Source of the DNA: an uncultured Pseudomonadota bacterium
Lineage (GTDB): Bacteria; Myxococcota_A; UBA796; JAFGLY01
Direction of reading: 5' to 3'
DNA: 48,117 nt
Assembly (NCBI GenBank): GCA_937912125.1
Contig: CALDOK010000407.1
Location: 1-48,117 of the forward strand
Shown: positions 35,701 through 47,700 of the stretch, piece by piece
Layout of the letters: every line of letters starts with the position of its first letter
Position numbering within the stretch: the stretch's first letter is position 1
Made by a program: the position numbers and the translations under genes
Notes under the pieces: generated by a model
Databases searched by the model: none
What the model was told of the DNA's origin: nothing
What the model saw: only the letters and a program-made list of their open reading frames with translations

Positions 35701-38700
35701 CGCCGGGGCGCGGCCCTGGGAAGAGGGCGACGAGGACCTCAGCGAGACGGACCGCCAGAAGAAGGACGAAGACTGGAAGAAGCAGTCCGACGAGCAGCGC
35801 AAGAAGGGCCTGGAGGAGCGCCAGAAGGAGCGCGACGCCCAGAAGCTCCGCGCCGCGGAGCTGGAAGTGGCCACCGGCCAGAAGAAGCCGGGCCAGACCG
35901 GCCCCACCACCGGCGAGACCCTGGTGCGGGACCCCAAGAAGAAGGAGACCGCGGAAGAGGAGGCCAAGCGCAAGCAGCTCGAGCAGGACAACCTGATGCG
36001 GCAGATCGCCCTGGCGCGGGACATGGCTCCCGACAAGCGCCAGGCCCTGCTGACGCAGCTGGCCAAGAGCCAGAAGCCCGCGCCCCGCAACGAGGCCCAG
36101 GTCCAGCAGAAGATCGCCGACCTGAACACCCAGTTCGACACCAAGATGAGCGCCGTGGCCACCGCGGTGCAGGGCAAGTTCACCGGCAAGATCCCCGCGG
36201 GCAAGCTCGAAGAGGTGGCCAAGGCCAACCCGGGCGTCTCGGTCGAGGATCTCAGGCGCTACAACGAGGATCTCAAGCGCAAGGAGTTCCAGGCCAAGGC
36301 CGCCGCCTACCTGGGCTTCGACCCCAAGGAGCCGGGCGCGGGCCTCAAGGCCCAGGACCGCCTCTGGGCCCTGGGCAAGGACCGCAGCATGAAGCCCGCG
36401 GCCATGCTGAAGCACATCCAGATGCTGAAGCCGGGCGCCGGCATTCCCGCCGACCTGGCGCCGTACATGGCGCACGTCCAGGCCGCCAAGGCGAACGACC
36501 AAGAATACAAGAAGGAGTTCACCGGCGGCCAGGCCCAGCAGGCGTGGCTCGAGAAGCAGCAGAAGGAAGCCTCCGAGAAGGAGTCCAAGCACCAGCAGAA
36601 CCTGAAGATCGCCGGCAACCTGGGCGTGCAGCCCCTCGAGGTCGACTCCTACGTCAAGACCCTGATGGCCACCACCGGCGTCACCGAGCTCGAGGCCCGG
36701 CGCCAATTTCTGAAGAAGGGGCCCAAGGGCTTCGATCCGGCCAAGGACGCCCCTGTGCCTGCGGATCTGGCCAAGCAGCTGGCCAACATCCACCGCATCC
36801 CCGACGCCGCCAAGCGCCAGGCCGCCCTGGACGCCATCACCGCCAAGCTGCCCCCCAAGGCCATGCTGGGCGCCCTGATGCGGGCAGGCGAGTCCGGCGA
36901 CGGGCTGGTGAAGGGTCCGGTGGCCAACGAGGCCCTGCGCACCCAGGTCACCGGGATCGAGGCCCTGCCCGCGGACAAGCAGTGGGAGGCCTACACCAAC
37001 CTGTCCAACATGACGGGGATGCCCTTCCGCGACCTGCGGCTGGCCTACAAGAACAAGGGCACCAAGGAGCAGGCACTCAACGGCGCCAGCTCCATCATGA
37101 ACAACAACCAGCTCACCACCGCCGAGCGGGAGCAGAAGCTGGACGACCTGGCCAAGCGGCTCAAGCTCACCAGGGAGCAGCTCCAGAAGGCCTACCACGC
37201 CGACGTCAAGCGCACCGAAGAGGCGCTGCTCGGGTACAAGGACAAGGGCGGGGCCAAGGGCAGCACCCACTCTCCCCTGCACAAGTCCATCGAGGCCCTC
37301 GAGACCTCGAAGCTCGAGGGCGCCGCCCTCGAGACCAAGATCCAGGAGATCTCCCGGCTCACCGGCGTGCCCGTCGAGCAGCTCAAGCGCTACCACGCCA
37401 CCAAGTTCAGGGAGCACAAAGAAAAGGAGTACGCCGCCAAGACCGGGCTGCCCCCGGGCAAGGCCTACGACCAGCTGCTCGAGTGGTCCCGCCAGAGCAA
37501 CTGCACCCCTGACGAGTTCCTGGGCCACCTGCGCAACGCCAGCCACGACAAGCTGCCGCCGGAGATGAAGAAGGCCAGGGCCAACCTGCTCGGCTACGAC
37601 AGCAAGCACCCGGAAGAGGGCACCTCGAACGCCCAGAAGCTCGCCAAGGCGAAGAGCGACGCGGGCCTGGGGGCCAACGAGAAGGCCGAGCGCCTGATCA
37701 CCGATCCCAGCGAGATCAACAAGCTGCCGCCAGGGCCCGCCAAGGTGAAGGCCCTCATGGACTACCTGAGCTACCGCTCGAAGGTCCGCACCCTGATCGA
37801 TGAGCTGGACGAGACCATCGTCGACGACGACGAGGCCTACGCCAAGCTCAAGGCCCTGTCCCCCAAGGAGCGGGCCGCCCTGGTGGCGGACACCAGCATC
37901 GTCGACGAAGACGGCGTGCCCGTGATCGCCTCCTACATCGACGGCTGCAACCACGACCCGTACCAGAAGCGGGGCAAGGCCCTGTTCGCGCAGGGCAAGG
38001 CCTACAACCAGCTGCTCAACAGCGGCCTCGAGGAGAAGGTCGCCGAGGAGCGCAAGCAGGCCGACACCATCATCCAGCGGGGCCTGCAGAACAAGCAGCT
38101 GGCGGCCGACCTGGGCGGCGTCGACGCTGCGGGAAAGGCCACGCCCATCCCCATCGGCGACGCCTCTGCCTACATCGACGCCTACGCCCAGGCCAAGGGA
38201 ATGACCCGCGACCAGGCCATGACCAAGCTGGCCCAGCCCCCCGAGGGTCAGACCGCCAAGGACATGATCGGCGAGATCTACCTCATGCCGAAGGATCCCG
38301 TGACCAACAAGCGGTCACCCGGCATCACCGAGTCCATCAAGGCCGAGCTGACCAGGGTCAACGCCCTGCCCGCCGCCGAGCGCGACGCGGCCCTGCTGCG
38401 CTTGAAGTCCTACACCAACCTGACGGTCAAGGACTTCGAGAAAGCCCAGAAGGCCGTGGTGATCGAAGGCCACATCGTCAAGTCCTTCGCCGCGGTGGAG
38501 ATGCTTCCGGCCAAGGATCAAGACCAGGCCCTGCGCAAGCTGGCTGAGGACCTCAACATCAAGCCCGGGTCCCCCGAGCAGCTCAAGGAGATCCGGGACC
38601 GCTACACCAAGGCCATGGGCGCAGCGACCGCACGCTACGAAGCCGCGACCAGCACCAACCCGATCATCAAGTCCCAGCTGGCCGACCTCACAGACCCCAG

Positions 38701-41700
38701 CAAGTGCCCCGCGGGCGAGCTGCAGAGCCGCGTCGCGACCATGGCGCGCATCCTGAACATGCCAGCCGAGCAGCTGCTGCAGATCGTCACACGCAAGCGC
38801 TTCTTGCAGAACGAGGCCAAGGGCGACCTGACCCGCTGGGGTGGCGGCACCCCCAAGGGTCGCGAGGAGTTCTTGGCGGCAGCCCACAAGCACCACATGA
38901 CTCCCGAGCAGTTCGCCGACCACCTGGCGCGCACCCCCGAGGGCAGCCTGGGGCCCTTCGCGGGCCTCAAGAAGAACGTCTCGGTCGGCCAGGACATCCA
39001 GCTCACCGAGGCGGACCAGAAGGCGCGCAAGGCGGCCCTGGGCGACCCCAACGATCCCCAGTACATCGCCCTGGCCACCGAGCTGCTGGGTCAGATCACC
39101 GAGAAGTGCGACGACGACCGCATCCTCGCCATCCTCAACCAGATGACCCCGGCCCAGCGTGCCCTGTTCGTGCGCGAGTACGAGAAGAAGCGCCTGGCTG
39201 GCGTGGAGACCGACGGCGACAAGCTGCCCCCCATCCGCAAGGCGCTGAAGTCCGCCCTGCAGGGCAGCGACGAGGACAAGGGCCTGGACCTGCTCAACGC
39301 CGCCCAGGAGTTCAACAAGGACCCCCTGGGCAACTCCCTGGCCACGGTCAACGTCAACGACAACAGCCCCGACGGCTACGGTTCCCAGCGGGACGCCCTG
39401 TTCGCAGAGCTTCAGTCCGCGGCGGGACCCAGCAAGGCCATGGTCAAGTGGCGCCTCGCCAGCATGACGCTGCCCGAGCGCGCCATGTTCATGAAGGAGT
39501 ACGCCCAGCTCCGGCAGGCGTGCAGCGACCAGGTGGGCAAGGGCCTGCGCAAGGGCAGCGAGGTTCCCAAGGACCTCGACGTGCTCCTGAAGGGAGATCA
39601 CAGCGCCGAGGTCATGCTCGCGGATGCGTCTCGCTTCCAGTTTGACCCCGTGGCCGAGGCCGCCGCCAAGAAGGGCGACGCTCTGGTCCAGGAGATCGAA
39701 GACACCGACAAGTTCATCCGTGCGACCAGCTGGAAGGGCGACCGTGTGCAGGCCTACAAGGTGCTGCAGGGTATGGCCCAACAGAACGGCCAGTCCCCAT
39801 CCAACATGGCTCGCTTCATGAACCGCGAGCCAATGCTGGACGAGAGCGACAAGACGCCGGCGCACATCCGGGCCCAGGTGTTGGCCGCCCCAAGCCAGGT
39901 GGGCGGCAAGTGGAAGGCCATGGTGATGGACGCCCAGGGTAACCAACGCGCCCAGTACGGTGCAACGTTGGTCCCCGGCGAGCGCAACTCCCTGGGCGGG
40001 CTCGAGCTGCGCAAGGACCAGGTGGAGACCAAGCGCGCCAAGCTCGAGGGCTTCCTCACGGGCAAGTACATGTCCCAGCAGGATGTGGTGGATCTGCTCT
40101 ATGGTTGCAATGCTCGTGAGTTGGCCGAACTGGACAAGGCCTTCTCCAGCCGCGGAGGCCTGAAGGCCCTGATCGGTGGCCGCCGAACCGACAGCGGCAT
40201 GGCCCTGGCCGGCATCTCCGGTGAGAAGAAGATCGAGCTGCTGGCCCTCATCAAGAAGGGTGACGACTACAAGGCCAACGCCGTCGACGACCAGATGGTC
40301 CTGGACCTCAAGAAGGGCGACCCCCGCGCCTCGGCTCGCCTGGACCAACCCGGCGGCCTGGCCGAGCGCCTGGCCTGGATGAAGGACCTGCCTCCCCAAC
40401 ACAGACTCGCACAGCTCAACCAGCTTCAGCAGGAGATGCTGGACAAGGGCGTGGGCAGCCTCGGCGAGCAGATGATGGGCGCCTACTTCGCGGGCACCAT
40501 CGGCGGCGACAAGACCGTGATGACCAAGGGCCTGCAAGCTCAGATCCAGGCGGCCAACAGCCTGCCCAAGGCCGAGCGCGAGGCCTTCCTGGCCCAACTC
40601 TCCCAGTGGGGTGGCTTCGGCGACGACGTGAAGGCCCTGAGCGCTGCGGGCAAGGCCTCCGCGACCAACCTCCAGGCCGCGGCCGAGTACCAACGTATCA
40701 AGAAGCTCCCCCCGGACCAGCAGGTCGAGAAGCTCAACGAGCTGAGCCTCAAGTTCCGTCTCAGTGAAGGCGAGCTGGAAGTCATCCTCGACAAGGCCCT
40801 GAAGAACGGAATGTTGGAGGCCCCGGTCAAGGAGGTCCCCAACGACGTCGCGCTGGAGCTGGACGAGATCAAGAAGATCACGGACCAGGGCGAGCGCATC
40901 GCCAAGCTCGAGGAGCTGGCTCAGCGACACAACCTGAGCTTCCCCGACCTCGTGGCCCATGTGAACAAGAAGAACGCCGAGGCCCGCCAGAAGCGGGAGC
41001 AGCTCAGCGTCGCGCGCCAGCAGGCCGAGGATCTGCGCCAGAAGGTCAAGAAGGGAGATCGCGCGGCCATCAAGAAGGCCATGGAGAAGTACGGCAACGA
41101 TCCCGAGGCCTTCCAGCGCATGCTGAAGGAGTACCCCGAGGGCGCTGACGCCCTGAAGGCGGCCCTCAAGAAGACCCTCAACTCAGCCAACACAACCTAC
41201 TACGCCCGCGGCGCCATCAACGCCATCGGAGGCTTGTTCGGCCGGGAGCCCAACCCCTACGGCGCGAACGACCCCGACTACGTCGACTTCATGGGGATGA
41301 TCGACAAGGCCGAGAAGTTCACGCCCACGCCCGACCTGCCGACCGGCATCACCGAGCCCGACTCGCTGATGTTGCAGGACATCATCAAGTCCAACCCCGA
41401 CCGAGACAGCAAGGACTACAAGGCCGCCGTCGCCCAATACAAGCTGCTCAAGGGGCTGAACGAGGGTGACTTCGCCATGGTCCTGGCCCACGCCGAGCAC
41501 CAGGCCAAGTACTTCGCCGAGAGCGTCGACCGCCACCACTTCGCCCTGGCCTCAGAGGTCCGAGGCAGCCTGCTGTGGACCGATGACGCACGCATCAAGA
41601 CCCTGGTGGGTCGGATGTCTCACGAGGAGCTGGCCGCGCTGTACGCGAAGGACCCCGAGCTGGTCCGCGAGGCCCTGGCCAGCGTAGGCGGCGATCTGTA

Positions 41701-44700
41701 CACCGACTTCAACGCCAAGCTGAAGACCTCCCAGGCCGCCATGGGCAAGCCCTTCGAGGAGCGGGCCCAGTTCATCTCCGAGAAGCGGGTGGACCACAAG
41801 GCGACGCAGCTCGAGCGCGAGTTCGGCGCGTGGTTCAGCCCGGATCGTGATCGGATCCGCGAGCTGCTGAAGGACTGCTCCGAGGAAGAGCTGAAGATGC
41901 TGAACAAGAAGTTCGGCGGCAAGCTCCAGGAGAAGATCGACGACGCCATGAAGCCCACCTTCTTCGAGGCGGCGGTGGCGGTGGTGGCCATCGTCGTGGC
42001 CACCGTGCTGCTGCCCGGCGTGGGCACGGCCATCGTGGCCGGCCTGGTGGGAGCCGGGCTGCTGGTCAAGGGCATGACCATGGGCAACGACGCCGAGACC
42101 CTGGCCATCAAGGGGCGCCTGAGCGCCGCGACGAACACCGAGGGCGGGCAATACAAGATCGACACATCTAAGGTGGACGAGTCCGTGGCCACCCTGCAGA
42201 AGGAGCTGCAGTCCACCCTGTGGGTGAGCGACAGCACCATCCTGGGTGCCCTGGCGCGCCTGAACCCGGCCGAGCTGATGGCGCTTCGCGACCGCATGAA
42301 CCAGCCCCCCCCCGCCGGTGTGCAGATCACCGACTCGAAGGGCAAGGTCCTGACCCTCGAGGACCTGATCAAGGAGCACCTCAGCGGCGACGAGAAGGCC
42401 GCCGCCACCGCCCTTGTCGCCAGCGCCGAGGATCACGTCGCCGGCCGCAACCGGCGCCAGGAGCTCGGGCAGGCCTGCCGGGAGATGGCCATCGAAGAGC
42501 GCATGAAGGAGCTTCAGAAGAACCCCGCGCACTCCAAGAAGACCATGACCGAGCTGTACAAGCTCGCCGTGGCAGACAGCCACGCCCTGAACAACAAGAT
42601 CAAGCAGAAGACGGCCAAGGTCAAGGACTCGGCGAACACCCTGTTCAAGGCCATCGACGGCTGGGGCGACGACGAGAAGACCGTGCTCAAGACCCTGGCC
42701 ACCTTGACGCCCGAGGAGATCGAGCTGGTCAAGGTGGAGTATCGCCGACACTTCGGCAAGGACCTCGAGACCCAGATGCGCGAAGACATGGGCCTGGGCG
42801 ACTGGAAGCCCGGCGACGGCTTCGAGGCGGGCGGCTGGTGGACCAGCCACTTCACGGACCAGAACGAGGGCCGCATCGCCCTGATGATGATGGACAAGAC
42901 CCACCGGGTCGAGGGCATGCGCGAGATGCTCCTCGAGTACTCCGAGCGCGCCATGTTCGAGGACGAGGATCTGATCTTCAACACCCTCGAGAAGATGACC
43001 GTGGACGAGCGCACCAAGCTCGTCTCCGGCTTCGAAGGCCAGCACTTCCTGGACAAGGTCAAGGAGGACCTGGGCACCAACGAGGCCGCCCTGGTGGACG
43101 CCATCACCAAGCTCAACGAGGAGACCGGCAAGGCCGACGCCAACCCCGCCCACATCGCCGCGGTCAAGATGAAGATGGCGATCCATGGCTCGGGCGACTG
43201 GTGGGACTTCTCGAGCTGGGGCACCGAGGAAGACGACTTCCTCAAGGAGATGGACAAGCTCACGCCGGCCCAGGTGCAGGAGGCCATCGCCTACTACAAC
43301 AAGCACCTCAGCGAGACCGGCTCGTTCATGCAGGAGGTCATCGGCGACTTCAGCACCAGCTCGCCCGAGTTCCAGGTCATCGACGCCGAGGTGCGCGGCG
43401 ACAAGGCCGCCGCCGACGCATGGCGCCTCGAGTACGCCGCGTCGGGCTGGGGCACCGACGAGAAGCTCATCGAGGAGACCCTCAAGGCCGCCCGCGAGGG
43501 CCGCGGCGGTCGCACCAAGGAGCACTTCGCACGCCTGCAGTCACGCTTCGCCGCCGAGTTCGGTGGCGCTGGCGGCAAGTACGCCGACGTCAAGGGCACC
43601 GGCCAGAGCACCCTTCAGATCATGCTGGGCGAAGAGATGGAGGGCCTGGAGCGGGTCTACTTCGAGCAGCTCGCAGAGAAGGGTGAGGCTGACCCGGAGC
43701 TCGAGCTCGCCTACTCCATGGCGGGCGCGGGCACCGACGAAGAGCGCGCCAAGAAGATCCTCGAGCGCGTCTCGAAGATGTCTCCCAGCGAGCGAGCCAT
43801 CTTCGCCCTGAAGTTCGAGGGCATCTCCCGCGACGTGCTGGGAGTGGACCAGACCCTCGAAGAGTGGGTCGACGGAGACTTCAGCGGCAGCGAGGGCTTC
43901 GAGATGAAGCTGCTGCTGATGGGCGAACCCAGCACGCCCCAGGAGTACCTCGAGCGCGCCCGCATGCGCTACGACTTCGAGCGCAGCGGCATCATCAACG
44001 GCATCGGAAATGTGTTCATGGACGGCCTCGAGGCCATGGGGGCCCACTCCCATGGCTCGCTGCTCAATCAACACATGGCAGACGTCGAGAACATGTTCGG
44101 TCCCGATGGCAAGCTCACCGACCCGCGCAAGTTCGAGGATCTGAAGGAGATCTGCGGCTGGGAGACCCAGGACGCCAAGAACTACCGCGAGGTGCGCGAC
44201 AAGGCCACGGACTACGTGGTCACCGCCATCCAGGCCATCGGGGCGGTGGTCTGCATGATCATCCCCGGCGGCCAGGCCTTCTCTGCCGCCTGGATCGCCT
44301 ACCTGGTCAAGTTCGCCGCCAGCATGGCGGTCACCGCCGTGTCCATGCTCGCCAAGCAGGCCCTGTCCGGCAACGGCTACGGCTGGGAGCAGGCCGGCGT
44401 GGACCTCGCCCAGGGCGTGCTCGAGGCCGCCACCGCGGGCCTGGGAGGCATGCGCGAGTTCCAGAAGGCCGCCGCCAGCGCTATGGCCGTGGCCAAGGGC
44501 CTGGTGCAGGAGGGTGCGGAGCGCACCTTCAAGCACGTGGCCAAGGAAGCCCTGGAAGAGGCCGTCACCGGCGGTGCCCAGAGCCTGCTGTCCGCCGTGA
44601 TCACCAGCGAGAGTGTCTGGGAAGGCGGGGGCGAAGGCGAGCTCTTCAAGCACCTGCTGAAAGAGACCGCCATGGGCGCCATCAAGAGCGGCACCATGTC

Positions 44701-47700
44701 GTTCGTGGGCGAGGGCATGAAGAAGACCCCGTGGGGCAAGAAGCTCGAGAAGCTCGAGAAGACCATGGGAGAGGGTGGACCCAAGCCCAGCTTCCTGAAG
44801 ATGCACGGACTCAAGTACATCAACGAGGTGGCCACCGCGAGCGTGGGCACGGCCCTGGATCACAACAAGTGGGAGGCATGGGCCAAGGGCGAGGGCTTCG
44901 ACGTCAACCTGCTCAAGGGCCTGTTCATCGACCCCGCCTGGAAGAGCGCCATCCAGACCGGCATCAGCCGGTCGAGCTCGAAGCGTCAGCTCGAGGCCTC
45001 CATGGAGGTCGACAAGGCCCAGACCAGCCTGAAGAAGTACAAGGCGATGCTTCAGTCCGGCGATCCAGAGCTCGAGCCCGCCACCCTGCGGCGGCTCATC
45101 GCCAAGGCCGAAGACACCATCCAGACCCAGCAGAGCCTGATCCAGAAGCTGCAGGGCGACGCGGTGGAGGAGCTGGAGGAGGCCGTCCGGCTCAAGGAGA
45201 AGCAGATCGCCCAGGGGCGCAACCAGCTGGCCAACAAGGACATCGACCCGGACGAGATCGGCTCCAAGACCGAGCACGTGGCCATTCGCCGCGACGTCGC
45301 GGAGGGCCTGGACACCCTCGAGGATCAGGCCCGCACGGTGCGGCGCACAGTGGTGGAGGGTGACGCCAGTGGCGAAGCCACCACCCTGGTGGTCGCGCGC
45401 CCCAAGGACGACACATCCGACGACACAGCCATCCTGACACAGCGCAAGACGCGAAAGCTCGGCGAGGGCGAGGCCAAGCCCATCGACGGCGATCTCGACA
45501 CAGACAGCGCGCTGGCCCGCGAACCCAAGAAGGCCGCGCAGGTAGAAGAGCTGGCCGACGGCACCGAGCGCTTCGCTGTGTTCGACAACTACCAGCAGGT
45601 GGCCTCGAGCAAGGCCGCCATCCTGGGCGCCAAGGCGCTCGGCGACGACGGCGGGTTCAGCCCCGAGCTGAAGGCGAAGCTCGAGAAGCTCGGCTACACC
45701 GTGCGCAAGAACAACGTCATCGCCCGCGCAGACACAGGCTCCCAGGTGCCCCTGCGCCTCGAGGATGGCCGCATCGTGGCCGGCCTCAAGCCCAGCGGCG
45801 AGAGCAAGACACCGACACATCTCGCCAACGAGTTGCTGCCCGGCGGTAGCCGAGGTCCCGTGTGGACCCGCGCCAAGGGCATGGTGGGTCAGGAGATCAC
45901 CACCGCGGACGGACGCGTGGTCAAGGTCGCCAAGGTTGTCCCCACGGTGGTCCGCCACGGCGTGGACTCGGAGGGACAGGCCCTCACCGACCGGCGCATC
46001 GCCATCATCACCGAAGACGGCCAGACCGTGTATCGCCCTGTGTCGGACTTCCAAGAGGCCTCCGATCCCAGACGGACAGTGACGGTCAAGACCGCGGACG
46101 ACGTCGAGGTCAAGCCCCTGATCCAGGCTCTGGCCCGGGGGGAAGCGGCCGAGCTCACCGGCGGTGACCCCTCCGCGGCGACGCAGGTGTTCGCGTCCCC
46201 AGCCGTGCGCAAGGCCGTGAACAAGCACTTCGAGGAGGCCCCCGACGCACCTGCCGAGCGGCGCAAGCAGGTCAAGAACCTGCTCGACGGCTTCGGCGGC
46301 GACTTCATGGCCGCCCACACCAGCTTCGACACGGTGGAGTCCAAGGCGGTCAAGCGCGCCCTGAACGAGCACCGCGGGCGCCTCGTTGGCTCCCTCATCG
46401 CCGAGGTCCAGGCCGCCTTCCCGGGCCTGAAGGTCAAGGCTCGCAAGCTCGACCCCAACAGCCCCGCGATGCACTTCGAGTTCGAGGGTGGCGAGACCAC
46501 CCACGCGCGCGCCTTCCTCGAGCAGGCCGCCCACGACCTGTTCGGCGGCAGCCTGAAGAAGAGCCTCGGCGTGGAGCTGAGCGAAGGTCCCGTCAAGCTG
46601 AAGCACGACGCGGACACCGAGACCGGCGGCACTCGCAAGGTCGAGGGCCAGTTCACCGATCCCATCAGCTATGAGGAAGACGGCGTCACCAAGTTCTTCT
46701 CGGATGGCAAGGGCGGGAAGTGGGGCTACAGCACCTCGTTCGGCTTCGCCGGCGAGATCGCCAGCGACGGCGCCTTCGTGGTTCGCCAGAAGGTGGTGCT
46801 GGTCTCGGACGACATCGATGACCCCGCCGTGCAGCAGGTGCGCAGCGACGTCCAGGCGGCCAACGACACATACTTCAACGACCCGAAGCACCGCATCGTG
46901 GTGGACGACGTCGAGCGTCCGCTGCGCCAGGTGCTGGATGTGGAGATCATCACCAAGCAGGAGCTGGCGGACCGCCAGGACGCCAAGCAGAAGGCCGCTG
47001 CCAACGCGGCCGCCAGCGGTGAGACCCACGATCCGGGCATCGAGCCCACGGTGGTGAACATCCACAAGGGTGCAGGTCGCGCCGACTCGAGCAACCTCTA
47101 CACCCAGGGACCCGACACACCCGCCGACGACAAGTATCGTCAGATGGTCATCGCCCACGAGTTCGCCCACGCCATCTGGGGCCTGGCCGATCGCTACGAA
47201 GACCACGCCCAGCGCGTCGAGAACCCCAACTACAACCCCGCCACCGACCACCCCTCCAAGAAGTACATCGACATCCAGTCGGAGTCCCGCAAGCACGCCT
47301 CGGCGCTGCACGTCAGCCACGAGGGCGGCCTGATGGAGGACTTCAACGTCGCCTACGCCCAGGGCAAGCATCCCATCGATGCCGCCAAGGGTTGGGAGGA
47401 CCTGGCCCTGTCCAACTGGAAGGGCCTACAGACAATCTACGAAGAGTCCAACAAAGCCGTGCCCGTCAAGGCGGACGGCAGCTACGACTGGGGTCTCGCC
47501 CTCAAGCGACTCAATCCCCAACTGGCAGACGAGCACGGTTCCTTCCCCCACACCATCCCCGCAGGCTCCGAGGTGGTGCTGCCCAAGCTCACGGCCCCCG
47601 AAGGCTGGGGCGTGTCTTCGGGCAACCTCAAGCAGCTCGAGTGGCACATCGCCCAGGGCAAGCGCGGCCAGGTCAAGTTCGAGCTGGGCGACGGCTCGGT

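Noticed and set aside
43541-47371. Very long open frame on the minus strand opposite the giant gene (and similar ones at 35063-37954, 38315-40960 and 41552-43525)
   Set aside because: They are mirror frames of a GC-rich gene: AAG and GAG codons on the plus strand read as CTT and CTC (Leu), giving implausible Leu/Gly/Val/His-rich products. The plus frame has a clear DUF4157 domain and motif order.
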